Origin: an uncultured Oscillospiraceae bacterium
GTDB taxonomy: Bacteria > Bacillota > Clostridia > Oscillospirales > Ruminococcaceae
Direction: 5' to 3'
Assembly: GCA_910589145.1 (NCBI GenBank)
Contig: CAJUSD010000049.1
Location: forward strand, 1 to 19,526
DNA: 19,526 bases
Shown: piece after piece, positions 1 through 7,400 of the stretch
Layout: the number at the start of each line of letters is the position of its first letter
Position numbering within the stretch: position 1 is the first letter of the stretch
Notes under the pieces: generated by a model
Database searches by the model: none
Told to the model about the DNA's origin: nothing
What the model saw: only the letters and a program-made list of their open reading frames with translations
Program-made: the position numbers and the translations under genes

Positions 1-55
1 TACTTTTGTATTTGTTATTTAGCGCCTAACCTTTTCAGTTAGGAACGTGTCGCAC
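1..55 (-). mobile_element. Putative 5' end of a group II intron (cut by the window edge)
   Basis: Read on the minus strand, the sequence from position 55 begins GTGCGACACG, which fits the GUGYG 5' consensus of bacterial group II introns. It is followed at 43-25 by a short hairpin (CCTAAC / GTTAGG). The start coincides with the point where the DUF3852 protein stops resembling its family. Only 55 bases are present, so domain structure and the reverse transcriptase cannot be seen; an ordinary deletion or a different insertion remains possible. Confidence 0.45.
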
Positions 56-317
56 TCCACTCTAATTGTCCATGTTTCCGGTAGTCCATGTAAAGCCCTC
101 CAATTTTTACAAACAGCAGAATCGCCAGGATCATATCCAGTGCTGGAAAGACAACATTGTTCACCACGGTTTTAATCTGCGCTGCTGCGCTTGACCAGGT
201 CTGTTCAATTACCCCGGACACATTCCCTGTCGGTGCAGCCAGTACGGGGACGGTGGATATTGCCGCAATAGATAATGCACAAACCAATGAAACCAGTTTC
301 TTGTTTTTCATTCTCAT
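39..317 (-). CDS. DUF3852-type ICE membrane protein, C-terminally truncated
   Basis: The 92-residue product has a signal-like N-terminus (about residues 1-28, ending VLAAP), a short extracytoplasmic part and a hydrophobic helix at about 57-72, followed by MDYRKHGQLEW. This pattern matches DUF3852 proteins found beside the conjugation machinery of Tn1549-like elements; their function is unknown, probably a small membrane subunit. As I recall the family, a second hydrophobic helix follows the HGQxEW motif. Here it is missing, and the frame runs only SATRS before a TAA, in sequence that looks like a group II intron 5' end. The gene begins immediately after the stop of the YodL gene (no gap), with SD GGCGG 8 bases upstream of the first ATG; a second in-frame ATG two codons later is possible. 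If the intron splices, the full protein could still be made. Confidence 0.7.
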   Translation of the reverse strand: MRMKNKKLVSLVCALSIAAISTVPVLAAPTGNVSGVIEQTWSSAAAQIKTVVNNVVFPALDMILAILLFVKIGGLYMDYRKHGQLEWSATRS

Positions 318-827
318 TCAAATTTCCGCCTTTCTCATCTCTGCTTCAACCTTTACAAAACCTTCCGTATCCAGATACCAGAATTGGCTGCCATTTTTGT
401 CGTACAGCTCAACAATATCTGAAACCGAAAGCCTGTGTCCTGCGTATCCCTTGGGAAGCTGCGAAGCGTTAAACTGTTCATACAGCCGGTTGGGATCATC
501 GGTATCCAACTGCCCGTCAAATACAACAGCATAATCGTCAGGATTTATTCCGCCGTATCTCTGGTATAATTGGGCGTACTGGATGAACTTTTTCGCCGGG
601 TCAATCTCTGGTTTTAGCTGATAAACCCGTACTTTTCGGATTTTCTCTTGGGGGTTGTCCCTGTCCAGACCTTTGGCAATCCCCGGCACCCAGCGCACTG
701 ACAGACCTCTGCGAACCAGCTTTTTCCCTATCCCGCAGCCGAGAAACTCACTGTCCAGAAAGACCGTTTCCCCGTCGTAATACCCTATGGGAATCTCCCC
801 CTGCCGGATTAGATTTTTATTAGCCAC
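318..827 (-). CDS. YodL-like domain protein
   Basis: The product of 169 residues carries a YodL-like region in its C-terminal two thirds: a RVYQLK strand at about 67-72, an FxGQLDT segment near 105, and the signature GHRLSVSDIVEL near 134-145, followed by a WYLDTEGF strand. YodL-like domains are common in cytoplasmic ICE and phage proteins of Firmicutes; their biochemical role is not established. I chose the GTG start because an excellent SD (GGAGGTG) lies 6 bases before it. The ATG codons 15 and 21 bases further upstream would place that SD inside the gene. The start overlaps the end of the preceding DUF1281-like gene by 8 bases, which indicates translational coupling. Confidence 0.72.
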   Translation of the reverse strand: MANKNLIRQGEIPIGYYDGETVFLDSEFLGCGIGKKLVRRGLSVRWVPGIAKGLDRDNPQEKIRKVRVYQLKPEIDPAKKFIQYAQLYQRYGGINPDDYAVVFDGQLDTDDPNRLYEQFNASQLPKGYAGHRLSVSDIVELYDKNGSQFWYLDTEGFVKVEAEMRKAEI

Positions 828-1392
828 TCTCAACACCTCCATATTCATAGTTTCCGCTGCCGGGGTTAAACGCCAGCCCGTAATCAGCGGCCCTGGCTCC
901 CAGAATGTCCAGGGATTTCTCTATCGCCGCCCTGGTTCCGGGAGTCGGGATAAACTCAATCAGGGCTTTCCCGTCCTGGTACTGCACCGCTCCCACATTG
1001 CTCCCGATATCCTCGCTGGCCCACAAATAATCCAGGTACATTTCTTTAAAAATCAAGGACAATTTACGAATTAATTCACGGACATCCCTATCCTCTGTTT
1101 CAAAGCGGATTGCAGAACCGCCATCATATTTCTTAACCGCTTTTTCAGGATGGAGGACATTCTGGGGCGTTCCCCAGTGGTGCAGGCACCAGCCCCTGGA
1201 ACAGTTTTCCTCCCCATACTTTTCCAGTAGGGCAAGGTTGGTGGGCTGGCGGTAGACCCAGGGTGGCATGGGGGTGATTCTGTTAAAATCAACGCTCCCC
1301 CTGCCATATCTCCGGTCTGCTATAAAGTCGAACAGGGCGGCGGATTTTGCCCCGCCGCCCTGCACATTCAGAATGCTGTATACAATCGGCAT
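820..1392 (-). CDS. DUF1281 (Api92-like, ferredoxin-fold) family protein
   Basis: The 190-residue product contains an N-terminal strand after the start (MPIVYSILNVQG), an FNRITPMPPW segment, then GWCLHHWGTPQN, and later a second half with LIRKLSLIF and YLWASEDIGSNVG. This order, a short first strand, FxxIxPMP, WCxxxWGT and an alternating strand/helix tail, is the pattern of the Api92-like DUF1281 family found in phages and mobile elements. No enzymatic activity is known. The ATG at 1392 is preceded by GGGAGG at a good distance. An upstream extension to 1530 would run back into the adhesin gene and is rejected. It follows the adhesin gene across a 60-base gap holding a perfect hairpin. Confidence 0.6.
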   Translation of the reverse strand: MPIVYSILNVQGGGAKSAALFDFIADRRYGRGSVDFNRITPMPPWVYRQPTNLALLEKYGEENCSRGWCLHHWGTPQNVLHPEKAVKKYDGGSAIRFETEDRDVRELIRKLSLIFKEMYLDYLWASEDIGSNVGAVQYQDGKALIEFIPTPGTRAAIEKSLDILGARAADYGLAFNPGSGNYEYGGVESG

Positions 1393-1411
1393 TGGTTTCC
1401 TCCCTTCAAAG

Positions 1412-1445
1412 ATATATGGACGGAAATTTCCTTCCGTCCATATAT
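1412..1445 (-). terminator. Perfect 14-bp inverted repeat after the adhesin gene
   Basis: The arms 1412-1425 and 1432-1445 (left arm ATATATGGACGGAA) are exact reverse complements around a 6-base loop. It lies 6 bases after the adhesin stop and about 20 bases before the DUF1281-like start. There is no T-run after it on the minus strand, so it may be a weak terminator, an RNA-stability stem for the very long adhesin transcript, or a processing site. Confidence 0.5.
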
Positions 1446-1451
1446 AAACTG

Positions 1452-4400
1452 CTATCTTCCAGTGTTGGGAAGCTTTCCCTTGTTCCTTCCCCAGACAACT
1501 GTCACCCAGGTATCTTTTGCTGTAATCCATTCATCTCCAATCTTCCCGCCTACATCAGTGCGGTTAATAATGCGGTATCCGTCTTCCAAATCCGCCAGGG
1601 TGCTTACATAGAACACCGGCTTGGTTTCCTCATGGAATCCAGGCTCTACGGTTCCAAACTCAAAGCGGATTTCTGTCACATATTCGTTTGCTGCCAGATT
1701 CAGGGCTTCCCGGCTGCAATCCAAGGTATGGCTGGTCTTGCTGGACAGGTTCTCCGCCAGTGTCCGGTAGCGGCTCCGCTGGTTGGTTCGGTAGGTAATG
1801 GAATAGGTCAATCTCTCCGACCAGGTTCCTGTGACAATCTGTCCTAGGCGGACAGCATCTGTCGGGAGCTGCTCATGCCAATAAAATTCATTCAGCGAAA
1901 CATTCGAGGCATTACGGATTTCTGAGAAGTCGTAAGACATAATGTCTCCCGCCATAACCTCCACATTGCCCCGCTTTTCAATGGTGACGTCCACATCGAC
2001 ACTCTGGTTCAGCACCTCAAACTTCACAAGGTCGCCGTCCACCTTGAGGGCGGCGTAGAACACCTTGCCGTCCGTTAAATAATACTGCGGCGCGGCGATT
2101 TCCTGTATTCCATAGGTTCCCATCGGCAGCTCTTTGGTGGTCGCCATGCCCTTAGAATCTGTGGTCAGGGTATCTACAACTTCCAGTTTTTCGTTGTAGA
2201 TTTCAAACTTGGCTCCTTCCAGCGGCGTTCCCGCTTTTTCCCTGGTTATAGAGTTGTCATCTGCGGATTTCTTTGTAATCTGGATTTTCCCCCGCATGGG
2301 CTTGTTGGGGATTTCAAGCTCCAGTGTCCCGCCGGGTTTCAGCTCGATTTCCTGGGGTTCCTCCAGCAGTACATACCCGTCTGGAGCTTGTATCTCCTTC
2401 AAGGTGTATTTTCCTGCCGTCAGTTTGCGGAAAAGTTCAATTTTCCCATCCTTATCGGTGGTAAACTCGCCCAACAGGTTTTTCTTTGCATCGTACAGCA
2501 GGAATCCTGCATCTTTCAAAGGCGCCCCGGTTTCACTGTCAATTTTGAGGATTTTCAGCGTGCTCAAGGGAATATTGGGTATTTCAACCCTTGTTGTTTC
2601 CCCGTCCTTGATTTCAACCGCCTTGGGTGTGGAATTCAAGGTATACCCTGCTGGAGCCTTGGTTTCCTTAATCCAATACTTTCCAGCAGTCAGCTTCCTG
2701 GAAATCTCTATCACCCCTGAATTGTTGGCGGTGTAGCTTCCCAAAGGATTCCCCTTCTCGTCATAAAGCTGGAATACCACGCCACTAAGCGGCTTTTTCG
2801 TCTCCTGGTCTACCTTCTGGATTCTCAGTGTCCCCAAAGGCGTGTTCGGGATTTCAATTTCCAGAATATCCCCTTCGGGAACCTCAATTTCCAACGGTTT
2901 TGCTAGCAGCGCATAACCTTCCGGGGCGGTCAATTCCCTCAGCAGGTATTTTCCCGCGAGAAGCTGCTTGGAAATCTCAATGATTCCAAACTCATTGGTG
3001 GTGTAGTCGCCGATTGCCTTATTTTTGCTGTCAAACAGCCTGAAAACCGCATTACTAAGGGGTTCTCTTGTCTCACTGTCGATCTTCTTAATCTTCAGGC
3101 TGCTCAAAGGAATGTTGGGAATTTCAAGCTCCACGGTTTTGCCGGGTTCCAATGCAATGGTTCTCGGCGTGCTGTCCAGCACATAGTTTTTCGGGGCCTG
3201 GATTTCCTTGAGAATGTACTTCCCGGAGGTGAGCTGCTTGGGAAGCTCTATCATCCCTCTGTCGTCGGTGGTGTACTCTCCGACCAATTTCTTGTTCTGG
3301 TCAAACAGGCGGAACGTCGCGCCCATCAGCGGCTGCTGGGTCTTGCTGTCTGTCTTGCGGATGCGCAGCGTGTTCAGCGGGATGTTGGGGACCTCCAGTT
3401 CCAGCGTTTCCCCTGGTTTCAGCTCGATTTTCTGGGGATGGTCATTTAAAACATATCCGTCTGGAGCCTTGATTTCTTTCAGGAAATACATTCCCGCCAG
3501 CAGCTTCCGGGAAAGCTCAAACTCCCCTTTGTCATCTGTGGCATACTCCCCAAGCAGGACGCCGTTTTCATTGTACAGGTGGAACAATGCCCCATATAAC
3601 GGTTCCTTTGTTTCACTGTCAATTTTGCGGATTTTCAAGGTGCATAACGGGATATTGGAAAGTTTAACGATTGTGGTTTCGCCGTCCCGGATTTCAATCT
3701 CTTTGGGTTCTGTGTCCAGCACATAGCCTGCGGGTGCCTTGGTTTCCCTCAGCCAATAGTTACCGGCTGTCAGTTTTTGAGAAATCTCAATGATACCTTC
3801 TTTGTCGGTGGTATAGCTTCCCAGAAGATTCTTTTTGCTGTCAAACAGCCGGAACTCTGCGCCGAAAAGGGGTTCTCCGCTCTCGCTGCAAACCTTCTGA
3901 ATCCGCAGCGTTCCAAGCGGCGTGTTTGGAATTTCAACCTCTGCCATTTCGCCCTCTGGAATTTCAATTTCCAAAGGCTTAGAGAGCAGGGCATACCCTT
4001 CGGGGGCTGAAATCTCTTTCAGCAGATATTTTCCAGCGGTCAGCTTCTGGGGAATCTCAATCATACCAAGCTCGTTTGTGGCATACTCCCCTATGGCCTT
4101 GTTCCTGCTGTCAGACAGACGGAAAACCACGCCAGCAAGGGGTTCCTTGGTTTTACTGTCCACCTTTCTGATTCGCAGGGAACTCAATGGAATATTGGGA
4201 ATTTCAAGCTCCAAGGTCTTTCCAGGTTTCAGCTCTATGGTCTTCGGCTCAGAATCCAGAACATACCCTTCGGGAGCCTGGATTTCCTGCAAAATATATT
4301 TTCCTGCGCTCAGCTCTTTGGACAGTTCTGCAATGCCTTGATTGTTGGTGGTGTACTCGCCCAGCAGCTTCCCGTTCAAATCAAACAGCCGGAATGTCGC

Positions 4401-7400
4401 TCCAATCAGCGGTTTTTGCGTTTGGCTGTCTATTTTGCGGATACGCAGCGTACTCAGCGGAACATTGGGGATTTCTACATTTAAGGTTTCCCCTTCCTTG
4501 ATTTCAATGGTCTTGACAATCTCATCCCGGACATACCCTTCCGGGGTTTTTGTCTCTTTCAGCAGGTACTTTCCCGCCGTCAGTTTTCGGGATAATTCGA
4601 TAAGCCCATTGTTGTCTGTCGTGTATTCGCCAAGTAAATTTCCTTTGGAATCATATAGATGGAATTCCGCGCCATACAACGGTTCTTTGGTTTCGCTGTC
4701 GATTTTCTGAATCCTCAATGTCCCCAAGGGCGTGTTGGGTATCTCAAGTTCAAGGGTTTCGTCCGCCTTGATTTCAATATTTCTCGGAGTGCTATCCAAA
4801 ACATATCCGGCTGGGGCAGTTACTTCTTTAAGGGTGTACCTGCCTTCTTCCAGCTCTTTGGGAAGGTGGATGATCCCCAGCATATCGGTGGTATACTCAT
4901 CCAGAAAATCGCCTTTGGAATTAAACAAATGGAACACCGCGCCGGATAGGGGCTGCTTCGTCTCGCTGTCAACCTTCCTGATCCGCAGTCTGCCCAGGGG
5001 TGTATTGGGGATTTCCAGACTGGTGGTTTTCCCCCAGAGGAGGTTGATTTGGTGGACGCTTTTGTCCAGCACATACCCGTCCAGGGTTTCCGTTTCCTGG
5101 ACAAAATAGGTTCCCTGCTCCATGCCAGTCAAATGTATATGTCCCTGCTTGTTGGTGGCATAGCTTCCAAGCTCCCGCCCAAGCTGGTCAGATACCTTAA
5201 ACCGTACCCCTTCCAGGGGCTGGCGGGTTTCCGCGTCAATTTTTTCTATCTGCAAGTGAGGGTAGGGCTGGTTTTGGTATTCCACAATGTTCAGCTTGTC
5301 GGAAACGACCTCCACATTGCGGGGTGAACTGTCCGGTTTGTACCCATCCAAGGTTTTGGTTTCGGTGACAACATACCAGCCCTCTTTCAAGTCAGGCACA
5401 AAGATAAGCCCTGCACCGTCGGTGACATAGTTCCCAACCGGCTCATTGTTCAGCTTTGTGATGCGGAATTCCACACCCTTCATGGGCTGTCCGGTGACAG
5501 CGTCCACCTTTTTAATCTGCAAGCCTGCCAGCGGCTTATCTGCAAATTCCAGGGTGGTTGTCCCATTTGGCTTGAGGACTGCGGTTTGCGGGGACTTATC
5601 CAGAATGTACCCTGCTGGGGCCTCGGTTTCGTAAACGGTATAAGTCCCTGCTTCCAGGTCAGAGAGGACAAAAAAGCCCGCCGAATTGGTGACAAAATCC
5701 CCTACCTGCTGGCCGTCTGCCTTTTCTACTCTGAACTTCGCTCCCCCAAGGGGAGCTTTGTTCGCTGCGTCAATTTTCCTTACCTGTAAGCCGGGCAAGC
5801 GCTGATTGGTGAACTCCACCATTGTGGGGACATTTTCCTTAACCTCAATGGTCTGCGGGGTCTGATCCAGCTGGTAGCCTGCTGGAGCCTTGGTTTCCGA
5901 CACAATGTAAAATCCCGGCTGCAATTCCGGGACATTCAAAAATCCGTCTGTGCTGGTGGAATAATCCCCCACATACTCCCCGTTTGCCTTGGTAATGCGG
6001 AATCCCGCACCGCTTAACGGAGCGCCGGTTTCTGCGTCCACCTTCCTAATCTGGATGGGGGAGAGCCTGCGGTTGGATACTTCCAGGATGGCCGGTTTGT
6101 TGGCCTCCAGCTTTACCGTATAGGGGGTATTGTTGAGAAGGTATCCGTCTGGTTCCTTGATTTCCCGGACAACCACATAATCCACATTCAGGCCGTCCAC
6201 GGTGAAAAACCCGGTTCGATCTGTGGAATATTCCCCTAAAAACTCGCCGCTCACGGTCTCCAAGCGGAACTTTGCCCCCGCAAGAGGTTCTCCTGTGTCC
6301 GCGTCCACCTTTTTCACCTGAAGCTGGGCTTTGCGGTCATTGGTGAACTCCACCGTGATGAGCTGTCCCCAGAGGAACTCCACATCCCGCGGAACCTCGT
6401 CCAAAATGTACCCGTCCAGTGTATCTGTTTCTCTAACTGTGTACCACCCCGGCTGGAGATTCTCAATAAGAATAGAGCCCTGGGCATCTGTTTTATATGT
6501 CCCTATGGTTCTGCCATCCTTCTCGGATACCCGGAAAGACACCCCTTCCATCGGCTGCTTGGTCAGGCTGTCGATTTTCTTGATGTGCAGCCCTGACATG
6601 GCTTTGTCTTCAAACTGTACGATTGCGGGAGAGTCATATTTCAGTTCTACTGTTTTCGGGGTTTCATCCAAAATGTAATTGACCGGCGGTTTGACCTCTT
6701 TCACCAGATAAAACCCCGGTTCAATGCCGGTGACGGTGGCATAGCCGTTTCTGCCGGTGATATACTCGCCAACTCGCTCGCCATTCACTTTTTCTACCAG
6801 GAAGGTTGCTCCCGCCAGGGGTTCCCCGGTGTGGAAATCTACCTTATAAATAAGGAGGGGATTCTTTGGCGTGTTGGTGAAGCTGGCCTCCGAGGTTTTA
6901 CCCCATTCCACCAAAACTTCCTTTTCTTCTGTATCAATAAGGTAGCCTGATAAGGTTTTTGTTTCCTTTACAACGTACATTCCAGGCTCCAGATTGGGAA
7001 GGAAAATCTCACCGCTGGCATCTGTCCTGTATTCTCCCAGGGTTTTTCCCTGCTTGATGCTGACCTCAAAGGTTACATTCTGCATGGGCTGCTTGGTGGA
7101 TGAATCTGTTTTCAGGATTCTCAGGGATGGCTTCGCCTGATTTTTAATCACAATCTCCGTATCCTGATCCGCTTTTACCTCAATATAGTGGGGCGTTTGA
7201 TCCAGGATGTGGCTTTCCGGGACCCGCTGTTCCGTTATGATGTACCATCCCGGCTCTATATGTTCCAGCACAAACACGCCGTCCGCGCCGGTGACAACAT
7301 CCTGAAATTCCTTTGCTCCCTCTTTGGTGATCCGCAGGGTGACGCCGGAAATCCCTTTTCCGCTCTGCTGGTCTACTTTGCGGATAGTAAGGTTCGGCAT

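Noticed and set aside
2209..4710. Long plus-strand open frames opposite the adhesin repeats.
   Set aside because: They mirror the periodic repeat codons, lack SD sites and have Ser/Pro-rich shadow composition; the minus strand holds the real gene.
2295..4994. CRISPR-like or satellite array suggested by the regular 270-bp spacing.
   Set aside because: The period is a whole number of codons within one open frame and each unit is a protein domain, so it is a coding repeat.
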